From Paraburkholderia largidicola (GTDB lineage: Bacteria > Pseudomonadota > Gammaproteobacteria > Burkholderiales > Burkholderiaceae): a stretch of DNA of 64,000 bases. The notes under the pieces were generated by a model. That model searched no databases, had not been told where the DNA came from, and saw nothing but the letters and a program-made list of their open reading frames with translations. Every line of letters begins with the position of its first letter. Position 1 is the first letter of the stretch. Both the position numbers and the translations under genes were made by a program. This document shows positions 34,320 to 43,292 of the stretch, piece after piece. The stretch covers positions 744,001 through 808,000 of the forward strand of contig NZ_AP023175.1 in NCBI RefSeq assembly GCF_013426895.1. Reading direction: 5' to 3'.

Positions 34320-34643
34320 TTCATCCTCGTCGCAATGTGATCGTGATTCGACCTGCCTGATCAGGAGCCTCGGACGACGCTCTCCCGTCCCGCCCTTGCG
34401 CATGACACCTCGCTTAGTCACGACGCTAACGGAATCGAAAGAACCACGTCGGGTGCACGTGCGGATTGGAAGATCGTGCGAACACGACGTCGAGTGCGTC
34501 CTTGCGGCGCTACCTGCTTCCCGAATGCAGTTCTTCTGGATCAACTGTGCGAACTGGTAACTAACGATGCTTCTCGAAAGAGAGGACCTCGATTCACGGA
34601 GCAGAATGAAAGGCCTCTCCTTCTCCATCGTAAGGAACATGCT
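34320..34643. other. divergent intergenic region
   Basis: This 324-bp gap separates the leftward GlcG/HbpS-like gene from the rightward SDR gene. It should contain both promoters. I see no TAWAC-N4-GTWTA box, clear dyad or small ORF with a good ribosome site here. Confidence 0.35.
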
Positions 34644-35486
34644 ATGCAGGATTTCAATGGCAAGGTCGTCGTCATCACAGGCGGCGCCACTGGCATCGGA
34701 TTCGCACTCGCCGGGCAATTCGCGAAGCGAGGCGCGCAGCTCCTGATCGCAGGCATTCAGCAAGAACGGCTAGCGCATGCCGCAGAGGCGCTGTCTAAAG
34801 TCGCAACCAGGATAGAGACTTTCGAATGCAACGTGACCGATCGGAAACAGGTCGAGGCGTTGGCCGATTTCGCCTGGGAGAAATTCGGTCATGTCGACGT
34901 GATCGTCAACAACGCCGGTGTCGGCCCCATACCGTCGACCGTCATCGACGCCAGACCCGAAGACGTGCACGCCGTGCTCGCGGTCAATCTTTTCGGCGTG
35001 TGGAATGGGGTGTCCGTGTTCGGCAAACGCTTTCTGAAACAGGAAACACCAGCGGCGATCTACAACGTCGGCTCGGAGAACGCCTTCTTCAATGCAATTC
35101 CCGAAGGCGCGGGATACGTCGTCAGCAAGCATGGCGTACTCGCGATGACAGTTGCATTGCGAGAGGAATTGCCAAAGCACATCGACGTTGCGCTCATTTG
35201 CCCGGGGCTCGTGCGCTCCGACCTCGCAAAAGAAACCCAGGAAGGCATGGACACGGACGCGTATGCTGAAGTCGTGATGAAGCAGATTCAAGCCGGCGAG
35301 TTCTACATCGTTTCGCACGCGTTCAACCTTGTCCGGATCAAGGCGCGCTGGCGGGAGATCGAGGCGGCATTCGCCAGATACGCGCCGCGGTATGACGGCG
35401 ATGTCGAATATGACGTTCGCACACTGGGCGTAAAGAACAACTGGTATCCGCGTTATCCCAACGCGGCTGCGGATATCCCCGTCTGA
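34644..35486 (+). CDS. short-chain dehydrogenase/reductase
   Basis: A 280-aa classical SDR. The N-terminal cofactor motif TGGATGIGFA, the NNAG motif in VIVNNAGVGP and the catalytic YVVSKHG (Tyr and Lys) are present, with a Ser in NVGSENAFF. The C-terminal part is longer than in a minimal SDR. ATG 34644 follows TAAGGA; an upstream frame to 34476 has no site. It is followed 80 bases later by the PfpI-like gene on the same strand. Substrate unknown; likely an alcohol or ketone intermediate linked to the neighbouring dehydrogenases. Confidence 0.87.
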   Translation: MQDFNGKVVVITGGATGIGFALAGQFAKRGAQLLIAGIQQERLAHAAEALSKVATRIETFECNVTDRKQVEALADFAWEKFGHVDVIVNNAGVGPIPSTVIDARPEDVHAVLAVNLFGVWNGVSVFGKRFLKQETPAAIYNVGSENAFFNAIPEGAGYVVSKHGVLAMTVALREELPKHIDVALICPGLVRSDLAKETQEGMDTDAYAEVVMKQIQAGEFYIVSHAFNLVRIKARWREIEAAFARYAPRYDGDVEYDVRTLGVKNNWYPRYPNAAADIPV

Positions 35487-35566
35487 CGCGGCCGTATTCC
35501 GGACCGCAACGATTGGCCCATGTATTGGGTATTCAATGCTCGTACCTGCACACCAAGGAGAATCAC

Positions 35567-36253
35567 ATGAAGATCCTGATGGTATTGACCTCGCACGACG
35601 AACTAGGCAACACCGGCCGCAAGACGGGTTTCTGGCTGGAAGAACTGGCCGCACCCTACTATGTTTTCAAGGATGCCGGCGTGCAGATCACGCTGGCTTC
35701 GCCCAAGGGCGGCAAGCCGCCGATCGATCCCAAGAGTAACGAGCCCGCGAATCAAACCGATCAAACCCGCCGTTTCGAGGCGGACAGCAATGCGATGGCC
35801 GATCTGGCAAGCACCGCCGTGCTCAAAGGCATCGTGCACGATACATTCGACGCCGTGTTTTACCCTGGCGGACACGGCCCGATGTGGGATCTTGCTGAAG
35901 ATACCGACTCGATCGCCCTGATAGAAAGTACGATTGCCGCCGGCAAGCCCGTCTCGCTCGTTTGCCATGCTCCCGGCGTCCTTCGTCATGCGAAGGCAGC
36001 CGACGGGACGCCGCTCGTCAAAGGCAAACAGGTGACAGGATTCACCAACGGCGAGGAAGAAGGAGTCGGACTGACGAAGGTCGTTCCGTTTCTGGTCGAG
36101 GATGAATTGAAGGCCAAAGGCGCCATCTATAGCAAGGGGCCTGACTGGCAACCGTATCTGCGTGAAGACGGGCTGCTGCTTACCGGACAGAATCCGGCGT
36201 CTTCAGGACCCGCTGCAAAGGCGCTGTTGGCGAAATTGAACAAAGGGAAATAA
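35567..36253 (+). CDS. DJ-1/PfpI family protein (Hsp31-like)
   Basis: A 228-aa class I glutamine-amidotransferase-like protein. The fold is marked by VVLTSHDELGNTGRKTGFW-type N-terminal sequence, FYPGGHGPMWDL, and the nucleophile elbow VCHAPGVLRHAK with Cys followed by His. These residues fit Hsp31/YhbO-like glyoxalase-chaperones rather than true amidotransferases. AAGGAGA precedes ATG 35567. Located between the SDR and BON genes, it may protect against aldehydes or glyoxals, an idea that fits a locus full of dehydrogenases but is inference. Confidence 0.88.
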   Translation: MKILMVLTSHDELGNTGRKTGFWLEELAAPYYVFKDAGVQITLASPKGGKPPIDPKSNEPANQTDQTRRFEADSNAMADLASTAVLKGIVHDTFDAVFYPGGHGPMWDLAEDTDSIALIESTIAAGKPVSLVCHAPGVLRHAKAADGTPLVKGKQVTGFTNGEEEGVGLTKVVPFLVEDELKAKGAIYSKGPDWQPYLREDGLLLTGQNPASSGPAAKALLAKLNKGK

Positions 36254-36366
36254 CGCGTGCGTGGCTGCGATCTGTCGTGGCGTCGTTGTCAGGCGCGCAC
36301 TTCGCGAAAAAGTGTGCAATATTAGACACCGCGTCACGCCCCACTCAACCTTGAAATGAGGCCAGA

Positions 36367-36705
36367 ATGAACAAGCGACTGCTGTGTGCATTATTGGTAG
36401 GCATTGCGATGAGCGTACCCGTCGCATCCCATGCACAAACGGATGACTCGCAAGCCACGCATGCATCGAAGAAGGCGACACCGGCCGATCGCGCACTCGG
36501 CAAGGCAGTGCGCCGCGCGCTCGCCAAGGCGCAAGGTTTCGACGTGTCGGGCGTATTCGTCCGTGCGCGAGGCGGCGCCGTGACATTGAGCGGCACGGTG
36601 AAAACCGGTGAGCAGATCCAGCAGGCCGAAGAGGTCACGAAGACCGTGCAAGGCGTGACATCCGTGAATAACAAGCTCTCGCTCTTTCATGGTGGCAACG
36701 GCTAG
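36367..36705 (+). CDS. BON domain exported protein, second copy
   Basis: A 112-aa protein with signal peptide (CALLVGIAMSVPVASHA, cleavage near QTDD) and one BON domain: DRALGKAVRRALAKAQGFD, then VFVRARGGAVTLSGTVKT and the VQGVTSVNNKL end. It parallels the BON gene at 19095 in size and layout. Such proteins are periplasmic and stress-associated. It appears monocistronic and is followed by a strong hairpin. Confidence 0.85.
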   Translation: MNKRLLCALLVGIAMSVPVASHAQTDDSQATHASKKATPADRALGKAVRRALAKAQGFDVSGVFVRARGGAVTLSGTVKTGEQIQQAEEVTKTVQGVTSVNNKLSLFHGGNG

Positions 36706-36734
36706 GCTGCCAGCCTGAAAACGACGGTAGAAAC

Positions 36735-36767
36735 CGACCGCGCATCGGCACATGCGATGCGCGGTCG
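36735..36767. terminator. bidirectional terminator hairpin
   Basis: A perfect 13-bp stem CGACCGCGCATCG / CGATGCGCGGTCG with a 7-base loop. It lies between the convergent BON and aldehyde dehydrogenase genes, so it probably ends transcription from both sides. No long T tract. Confidence 0.65.
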
Positions 36768-36781
36768 ATCGCGCGCCGCGT

Positions 36782-38368
36782 TTATCGCTGCGCCAGCGAA
36801 ATCTTGCCGTCGATGCGCCGGTTGATCGCAAGCGGATTCGACGTTTTCAGGGCCTCCGGCAACAACGATTCCGGCAAGTCCTGGTAACTGACGGGCCGCA
36901 AGAAGCGTTGAATCGCCAGGCTGCCGACGGAAGTCGAACGCCCATCTGCTGTGGCCGGATACGGGCCGCCGTGCACCATCGCATGTCCGACCTCCACGCC
37001 TGTGCCGAAACCATTCACCAGTATCCGGCCCGTACGTCGTTCGAGAGCGGGCAAGAAGCGGCGCACCGCTTCATGATCTTCCTCGTCGATATGTAAAGCC
37101 GACGTGAGCTGCCCCTCCAGCGACTCGACCAGTTCCAGCATCGATTGCAGATCGCGGCAGCGAACGACCAGCGAAGACGATCCGAAGATTTCTTCCTTCA
37201 ATGCTTCGTGTTCACGGAACGCAACGTCCGTGGTCGAGAAAAGCGCGCCTTGACCCTGGCTTTGCGATGTCGGCGCAGCGCCCCGAGCCTCGGTGACGAC
37301 ATCCGGATGCCCGGCGAACGTGGCGACAGCCCGTTCGAACGTCATGTGAATGCCCGGCGTCAGCATGGTTGCGGCCTGCACGTCGCCGAGCGCCGCCGCT
37401 GCTGCACGAATGAACCCGTCGAGCGCGGGGCCGTCCACGGCGAGCACGAGGCCAGGGTTGGTGCAGAATTGCCCGGCGCCCAATGTGAGCGACTGCACGA
37501 ACGCACGTGCAATCGCATCGCCGCGACTTTGCATTGCGTGAGGAAACAGCAGGACAGGGTTGATGCTGCTCATTTCCGCGTATACAGGGATCGGCTCGGG
37601 CCGCTCGGCCGCGATGGCGATCAGTTCGGTTCCCGCGCCTCGCGACCCTGTGAAGCCCACCGCCTTGATACGCGCATCGCGCACGAGCCCCTGGCCGATC
37701 TCGCGGCCGCTGCCGAACAGCAGGGAGAACGTGCCTTCGGGCATGCCGCAGTCCTTGACGGCCTGCTGGACCGCCATGCCGACGAGTTCCGACGTGCCGG
37801 GATGCGCCGAATGCGCCTTGACGATCACGGGACAACCGGCTGCGAGTGCCGAAGCCGTGTCGCCGCCGGCAACCGAAAACGCCAACGGGAAATTGCTCGC
37901 GCCGAACACGGCAACCGGTCCGAGCGCGATATGGCGCAGCCGCAAATCGACACGAGGCAGCGGCTTCCTGTCGGGTTGCGGCGGATCGATGCGTGCGCCG
38001 ACGAAATCGCCGTCCCGCACGACGTCGGCGAACATCCGCAACTGGCCAACTGTGCGGGCACGTTCGCCTTCGATGCGCGCCCGCGGCAGACCCGACTCCC
38101 GCACGCATCGCTCGATCAGTTCATCGCCGAGATCGAGAATGTTGCTGGCGATCCTTTCGAGAAACTGTGCCCGCGGTTCGAGCGACGTCTCACGGTAGAT
38201 ATCGAACGCTTGCCACGCCAGTGCGCAAGTGGCATCCAGATGTTGCTGGCTAGCGCCGCCGAATGCGGGCTCCATTTGCTCGCCCGTAGCGGCATCGATG
38301 GCGTACGACGTGCCTTGATTGCCACGCACCATCGAGTGACCAATCAGAAGATTGCCTGCGATATTCAT
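36782..38368 (-). CDS. aldehyde dehydrogenase, 2,5-dioxovalerate (ketoglutarate semialdehyde) type
   Basis: A 528-aa NAD(P)-dependent aldehyde dehydrogenase. [20 protein letters not shown], the general-base Glu in [11 protein letters not shown] and the nucleophile Cys in [13 protein letters not shown] match the alpha-ketoglutaric semialdehyde dehydrogenase group, which ends sugar-acid and hydroxyproline routes. ATG 38368 with AAGGA upstream is chosen over an earlier frame. It is the last gene of a five-gene leftward set with an SDR, a hydroxyacid oxidase, an MFS transporter and an iron alcohol dehydrogenase, so it likely feeds 2-oxoglutarate to the TCA cycle. Confidence 0.88.
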   Translation of the reverse strand: MNIAGNLLIGHSMVRGNQGTSYAIDAATGEQMEPAFGGASQQHLDATCALAWQAFDIYRETSLEPRAQFLERIASNILDLGDELIERCVRESGLPRARIEGERARTVGQLRMFADVVRDGDFVGARIDPPQPDRKPLPRVDLRLRHIALGPVAVFGASNFPLAFSVAGGDTASALAAGCPVIVKAHSAHPGTSELVGMAVQQAVKDCGMPEGTFSLLFGSGREIGQGLVRDARIKAVGFTGSRGAGTELIAIAAERPEPIPVYAEMSSINPVLLFPHAMQSRGDAIARAFVQSLTLGAGQFCTNPGLVLAVDGPALDGFIRAAAAALGDVQAATMLTPGIHMTFERAVATFAGHPDVVTEARGAAPTSQSQGQGALFSTTDVAFREHEALKEEIFGSSSLVVRCRDLQSMLELVESLEGQLTSALHIDEEDHEAVRRFLPALERRTGRILVNGFGTGVEVGHAMVHGGPYPATADGRSTSVGSLAIQRFLRPVSYQDLPESLLPEALKTSNPLAINRRIDGKISLAQR

Positions 38369-38471
38369 GTCGGTTCCTTGAATTAGCGTGCGGACTTTCA
38401 CACGCCGGAATGTGAATGAGCGCGCCGCGACACCGTCACGACGCGTCCGGCTCTGACGAAGCGTCGCAGGC

Positions 38472-39260
38472 TCACATCGTGCCCGGGTACGCGCCACCGT
38501 CCAGCAGGATGTTCTGGCCGGTCAGATAGCCCGCCTTTGCGCTGCAGATGAATGCGCAGAATGCGCCGAATTCCTCCGCCGTACCGAAGCGTCCTGCGGG
38601 AATGGTCAGGCGCTTGGCCTCCAGCGCATCGTCGTAGCGTTTGCCTTGCGCTTTCGCGGCAGCATCCGTCGATTGACGCAACCGGTCCGTTTCGAACAGC
38701 CCCGGCAGCATGTTATTGATCGTCACGTTGCGTTCGGCAATGCGCTTCTGTCTCGCGATGCCGGCAATGAAGCCCGTGAGCCCCGAGCGCGCGCCGTTCG
38801 ACAAACCGAGAACGTCGATGGGTGCTTTCACTGCGCCCGACGTGATGTTCACGATCCGTCCAAAGCCCTGCTCCGCCATCCCGTCGACGGTCGCCTTGAT
38901 CAGCTCGATAGCCGTCAGCATGTTCGCGTCCAATGCCGCGATCCAGTCGTCGCGCGACCACGAACGGAAGTCGCCCGGGGGCGGCCCGCCCGCATTGTTC
39001 ACGAGGATATCGAAGCGCGGCGCGGCGGCCAGCGCCTGCGCACGCCCGTCGTGTGTGGTGATATCGCCCGCAACGGGAATCACCTGCACGCCGGGATTGA
39101 TTTGCCGCAACTCCTGCGCGGTCGCTTCCAGCGCTTCGCGGCCGCGAGCCGTAATCACCACGTTCGCGCCTTCACGCACGAGCGCCTGCGCACATCCTTT
39201 GCCGAGGCCTTTGCTCGCTGCGCAAACAAGCGCCCAGCGGCCTTGAATATCCAGATCCAT
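38472..39260 (-). CDS. SDR family oxidoreductase lacking the usual Tyr/Lys pair
   Basis: A 262-aa SDR-fold protein. The cofactor loop reads [10 protein letters not shown] in place of TGxxxGIG, and NNAGGPPPG is present. At the expected YxxxK position the sequence is [14 protein letters not shown], where Tyr and Lys are replaced by Asn and Arg. This pattern recurs, as I recall, in a subfamily annotated as FabG-like SDRs. ATG 39260 has TTGGAGAG upstream. It sits between the hydroxyacid oxidase and the aldehyde dehydrogenase genes. The altered catalytic residues mean its reaction may be unusual, or it may be non-catalytic. Confidence 0.85.
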   Translation of the reverse strand: MDLDIQGRWALVCAASKGLGKGCAQALVREGANVVITARGREALEATAQELRQINPGVQVIPVAGDITTHDGRAQALAAAPRFDILVNNAGGPPPGDFRSWSRDDWIAALDANMLTAIELIKATVDGMAEQGFGRIVNITSGAVKAPIDVLGLSNGARSGLTGFIAGIARQKRIAERNVTINNMLPGLFETDRLRQSTDAAAKAQGKRYDDALEAKRLTIPAGRFGTAEEFGAFCAFICSAKAGYLTGQNILLDGGAYPGTM

Positions 39261-39275
39261 TCTTGTGCTCTCCAA

Positions 39276-40478
39276 TCAGATCATTTCGGGAATAGCGTGT
39301 TCGAACGACTCACGCGCATGCGTTGTCGCCGGCCGGTTCGAAGCGCGCTGAAAAAGCGTGTGAGGGCCAATTTCACTCACTTCGCGCACGCCGCAGAGCG
39401 CCATGCTCACGTCCAGTTCGCTGTGCAGTATCTGCAGCATCCGCTCGACGCCCGCCTCGCCCATTGCGCCCAGCGCATACATGAACGCGCGGCCCACCAT
39501 CGTGCCTTTTGCGCCTGATGCAAGCGCCTTCATGACGTCCTGGCCGCTGCGAATGCCGCCGTCCATCCAGACTTCCACTGCGTCGCCTGTAGCGTCGACG
39601 ATGGCGGGCAACGCATCGACGGTGGAGGGCGCGCCATCCAGCTGGCGCCCGCCGTGATTGCTCACGACGATTGCGTCCGCACCGACGGAGGCCGCAATGC
39701 GCGCATCCTCCGCGTTCAGAATGCCTTTCAGGATCAGCTTGCCGCCCCACAAACGCTTGATCTCGGCGATGTCGTCCCAACTGAGCGTCGGGTCGAATTG
39801 CGAAGCGACCCATTTGCTGATCGCAATCACATCGTTACCGCCTTTGATATGCCCGGCGAGGTTGCCGAAGGTCTTCGCACCGGACAGGGCGCGCAGCATC
39901 CAACCCGGCTTCGACGCAAAGTCGAGAATGTTGCTCATCGTCAGGCGCGGCGGAACGGTCATACCGTTCTTGATGTCCTTGTGCCGTTGACCATTGATCT
40001 GCAAGTCCAGTGTGACGACCAGCGCCGAGCATCCCGCCAGCTTCGCGCGCTCGATGAGCGACGCGTTGAAGCCACGGTCGCGCATCACGTAAAGCTGGAA
40101 CCAGAATGGCGCGGTCGTGTTGCGCGCGACCTCTTCGATCGAACAGATGCTGACCGTGGACAGCGTGAACGGCACACCAAAGCGCTCCGCCGCGCGCGCA
40201 CCAAGCACTTCGCCGTTGGCCCATTGCATGCCGGCGAGACCGGTCGGCGCAATCGCGACTGGCATCGCGACCGGCTGGCCGATCATCGTGCTGGCGGTAC
40301 TGCGGCGCTCGACATTGACCGCAACGCGCTGCTGCAACTTCAGGTGCTGGAATGCAGCGGTGTTGTCACGGTACGTGGACTCCGAATACGAACCGCTGTC
40401 GACATAATCGTAGAACGCCTTGGGCACGCGCCTTTTTGCAAGCAGGCGCAAATCTTCAACGCAGGTGATGTGCGGCAT
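39276..40478 (-). CDS. FMN-dependent alpha-hydroxy-acid oxidase/dehydrogenase (LldD-like)
   Basis: A 400-aa TIM-barrel flavoenzyme that oxidises 2-hydroxyacids to 2-oxoacids. The substrate-binding FYDYVDSGSYSE, the glycine-rich APTGLAGM, and the catalytic His in VVSNHGGRQLDG with the following GGIRSGQDVMKA FMN loop are present. ATG 40478 is used; upstream codons would add 15 residues without a signal. It ends 15 bases before the SDR start, so the two are coupled. It probably performs an early oxidation step on the acid imported by the neighbouring MFS protein. Confidence 0.9.
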   Translation of the reverse strand: MPHITCVEDLRLLAKRRVPKAFYDYVDSGSYSESTYRDNTAAFQHLKLQQRVAVNVERRSTASTMIGQPVAMPVAIAPTGLAGMQWANGEVLGARAAERFGVPFTLSTVSICSIEEVARNTTAPFWFQLYVMRDRGFNASLIERAKLAGCSALVVTLDLQINGQRHKDIKNGMTVPPRLTMSNILDFASKPGWMLRALSGAKTFGNLAGHIKGGNDVIAISKWVASQFDPTLSWDDIAEIKRLWGGKLILKGILNAEDARIAASVGADAIVVSNHGGRQLDGAPSTVDALPAIVDATGDAVEVWMDGGIRSGQDVMKALASGAKGTMVGRAFMYALGAMGEAGVERMLQILHSELDVSMALCGVREVSEIGPHTLFQRASNRPATTHARESFEHAIPEMI

Positions 40479-40526
40479 GTGAATTCCGGATACTGGCAAT
40501 GAACGAAATCGGCCCGAACGCACGCA

Positions 40527-41849
40527 TCATTCGGCGTGGTGAGCCGAAGCGAGCGTCGCGGAGGGAAGACCCTGCGAGCTTTCCTCGACCACGATGGGAC
40601 GACGCACCATCAAAAGATAAGCAAACGCGGAGAACAGCGCGACAACGGCGCTGACAATCAGGGCATTCACGAAAGAATGCGTGCGATCCACCACGACGCC
40701 CGTGATGACGGGCGCAGCCGACCCCGCGAGAAAGCCGCCAAAGTTCTGAATGCCGCCCAGCGACGCGACAACATGCCTCGGCGCCGCGATGCTGACGAGC
40801 GACCAGGCGCCGCCGGAAGCCAGGTTGATGAAGAACATGGCGAGCGAGATGTAGACGATCGCGAGCCAGGCGGAAGGCGTCAACGCAGCCGGAACCGTAA
40901 ACACGGCAGCACCAACCAGCCCGACAATAATCGGCCACTTGCGGCTGGTGATCGGCGCCATGCCCCGACGATAAAGCTTGTCGGCGATATAGCCGCTGCC
41001 CAGCATACCGATCGTCCCCACGAAGTACGGAATCGACACGACCCAGCCAGTGCGCGCAACGCTCATGCCGCGCTCGTGTTCGAGGTACGCAGGCAGCCAG
41101 GTCAGATACAGCCACACCATGTAGATCACGCCCATGAATCCGAACAGCATGCCCCACGTCGTGCGCTGGCTGAACAGATTGCGCCACTGCACGCCGCTGA
41201 GCGGCTTCGCATTTGCCTGTCCGGCGCTGTCCTGATCCAGGTATGCGTCTTCTTCGCGCGTCAGCTGGACGTCGTTACGATTGCGGTACGCGACATACCA
41301 GCCAAGCGCAACCAGCACGCCCAGCACGCCCGTCGCGATGAACATGTTGCGCCAGCCCAGGGCCAGCATCAGGCCCGTCAATATGGGTGGCGCGAGCGCC
41401 GGCCCGATCGTGCTCGATGCCACGAAGATGCCCGTCGGCGTGCCGCGATCGCGCACGGCGAACCACTCGCCGATCACTTTCGCGCCAGCGGGAAATTGCG
41501 GCGCTTCACCGATACCCAGACACACGCGCGCCACGAAGAATTGCTGGATGTTGCCGACGAAGCCCGCGCACAATTGCGCGATCGACCACGCCAGCATGCC
41601 TGCGCCGAGCATCAGGCGCGCACCGAGCCTGTCGAGCAAGACGCCGACGGGCAACTGGCAAAACGCGTAGGCGAGCGAAAACGCCGAAAGCAGCAGACCC
41701 ATTTGCGATGCCGTCAGTCCCATCTCGCCGCGAATCATGCTGTTCGCCACCGACAGCGCACTTCGATCGAGGTAGTTGATGCAACCGGCTAGCGTGAGGA
41801 AAAGGATTGATATGCGTTGAATCCGCCGAAGCTTTTTGCTTGCCTGCAT
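40527..41849 (-). CDS. MFS transporter, anion:cation symporter family
   Basis: A 440-aa, twelve-helix transporter with the ACS-family start GCINYLDRSALSVAN, the loop VLLDRLGARLML and IGEAPQFPAGAKVIGEWF, as in hexuronate, glucarate and tartrate importers. The start is ATG 41849 with GGAG at about 8 bases; another ATG two codons upstream is too close to that site. It sits between the iron alcohol dehydrogenase and the hydroxyacid oxidase genes, which makes it the likely uptake protein for the acid degraded by this cluster. Confidence 0.9.
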   Translation of the reverse strand: MQASKKLRRIQRISILFLTLAGCINYLDRSALSVANSMIRGEMGLTASQMGLLLSAFSLAYAFCQLPVGVLLDRLGARLMLGAGMLAWSIAQLCAGFVGNIQQFFVARVCLGIGEAPQFPAGAKVIGEWFAVRDRGTPTGIFVASSTIGPALAPPILTGLMLALGWRNMFIATGVLGVLVALGWYVAYRNRNDVQLTREEDAYLDQDSAGQANAKPLSGVQWRNLFSQRTTWGMLFGFMGVIYMVWLYLTWLPAYLEHERGMSVARTGWVVSIPYFVGTIGMLGSGYIADKLYRRGMAPITSRKWPIIVGLVGAAVFTVPAALTPSAWLAIVYISLAMFFINLASGGAWSLVSIAAPRHVVASLGGIQNFGGFLAGSAAPVITGVVVDRTHSFVNALIVSAVVALFSAFAYLLMVRRPIVVEESSQGLPSATLASAHHAE

Positions 41850-41965
41850 GGACATGTCTCCGTTAGTTTTGCTGGTTGCCGTCTGTGCGGCATATCCGTT
41901 ACTGAAATCCGCCACGCGCGAGGTCATGCGTTGCCATCAAGCCCTCGTGCAGGGTTCTTGACGCG

Positions 41966-43102
41966 TTACAGCGACGCCTCCAGCATCGCGTGGTAGTCGT
42001 CCTCGGATGCCACGCGCGGGTTCGTCTTGTGGCTGTGGTCCTTGAGCGCGCCCTTGATGATCTGCGGGAACATCTCGCGAGTGACGCCCAGTTCCGCGAG
42101 GCCCGTCGGCAAGCCGAGACGTTTCGTCATCGCGCGCAACGCGTAGGCGACTTCCGAGCCACTGCCCACGCCCATCGCTTTCGCCATCCGCTCCAGCTTG
42201 TTCTCGTCGCGCACCGAAGCCGACTCCTTGTTGAACTCGATGACGGCGGGCAGGAAGATCGCGTTCAGCGTGCCGTGATGCAGGCGCGGGTTGATGCCGC
42301 CAAGCGAATGGCTCAGGCTGTGCACGCAGCCCAGACCTTTCTGGAAAGCCAGTGCCCCTTGCATCGACGCGCTCATCATGTTCATGCGCGCAACCCGGTC
42401 GTCGGGGTGACGCGTCGCGCGTTCGATGTGCTGCCATCCTCGCCACAAGCCGTCGAGGGCAATGCCGTCCGCAGGTGGATTGAACGCGGGCGCCATGAAG
42501 GTTTCGAGGCAATGCGCAATGGCGTCCATGCCCGTGGCGGCCGTCAATACAGGCGGCAAACCCAGTGTCAGTTCGGGATCGCAGATCGCCACCTTCGGCA
42601 CCACATAAGGCGAAATCACCCCGACCTTGCGCCCGTCGTCAAGAATGAGGATCGCGCCACGGCCCACTTCGCTGCCCGTGCCCGCTGTCGTCGGCACGGC
42701 GATGACGGGTGCCGTCTTCGCCGTGATGCGCGCGGCACCGCCTTCGATCACGGCAAAGCTTTGCAGCGGACCATCATGCGTCGCACAGACGGCGACACCC
42801 TTTGCAAGATCGATCGACGAACCGCCGCCAACCGCGACAATGCCGTCGCATGCGCCCTGCCGGTACGCTGCGACCGCCTCGCGCACGGCAGCCTCATTGG
42901 GATTGGGCGGCGTCCCGTCGAACACGGTAACGGGCGTATCGGCCAGCGCATCGAGAACGATATCGACGATGCCCGCCGCTGCGACGCCTTTGTCCGTCAC
43001 GACGAGAGGACGACGAATACCGATGCGTTCGCATTCCTCTTTCAGCAAGCGAACAGCGCCAGACTCGAACTGAATCTGCGTGATGTAGTTGATCAGAGAC
43101 AT
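41966..43102 (-). CDS. iron-containing alcohol dehydrogenase (group III)
   Basis: A 378-aa Fe- or Zn-dependent dehydrogenase. The NAD loop VAVGGGSSIDLAKG, VPTTAGTGSEV, the metal ligands Asp/His in ATGMDAIAHCLE and the later His residues in GCVHSLSHSLGG are intact. The closest groups are maleylacetate reductase-like and 1,3-propanediol or lactaldehyde/hydroxyacid dehydrogenases. It is the first gene of the leftward set and divergent from a LysR gene 190 bp away. It would oxidise an alcohol or hydroxyacid at the start of the pathway. Confidence 0.9.
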   Translation of the reverse strand: MSLINYITQIQFESGAVRLLKEECERIGIRRPLVVTDKGVAAAGIVDIVLDALADTPVTVFDGTPPNPNEAAVREAVAAYRQGACDGIVAVGGGSSIDLAKGVAVCATHDGPLQSFAVIEGGAARITAKTAPVIAVPTTAGTGSEVGRGAILILDDGRKVGVISPYVVPKVAICDPELTLGLPPVLTAATGMDAIAHCLETFMAPAFNPPADGIALDGLWRGWQHIERATRHPDDRVARMNMMSASMQGALAFQKGLGCVHSLSHSLGGINPRLHHGTLNAIFLPAVIEFNKESASVRDENKLERMAKAMGVGSGSEVAYALRAMTKRLGLPTGLAELGVTREMFPQIIKGALKDHSHKTNPRVASEDDYHAMLEASL

Positions 43103-43292
43103 GGAAATGAGCTTCAGTTATAGTTGAAACGGTTGCGAGGAACGAATCGGTACTGCGGGACGCCGGTTTGCCTATCCGCATTTACCCTGTTTTCGCCTGA
43201 ATTAACAGTTCTGTTGAGGCTCAGTATAGGTAGCCAGGCGACATGGCGAAATTGAGAACATTTGATACTGATATAACTTTTCCTCAACCCAG

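Noticed and set aside
43214..43287. TTGAGG and CCTCAA as an operator of the LysR gene at 43293
   Set aside because: The arms are short, 60 bp or more apart, and such hexamers are common by chance; no T-N11-A type dyad was convincing.
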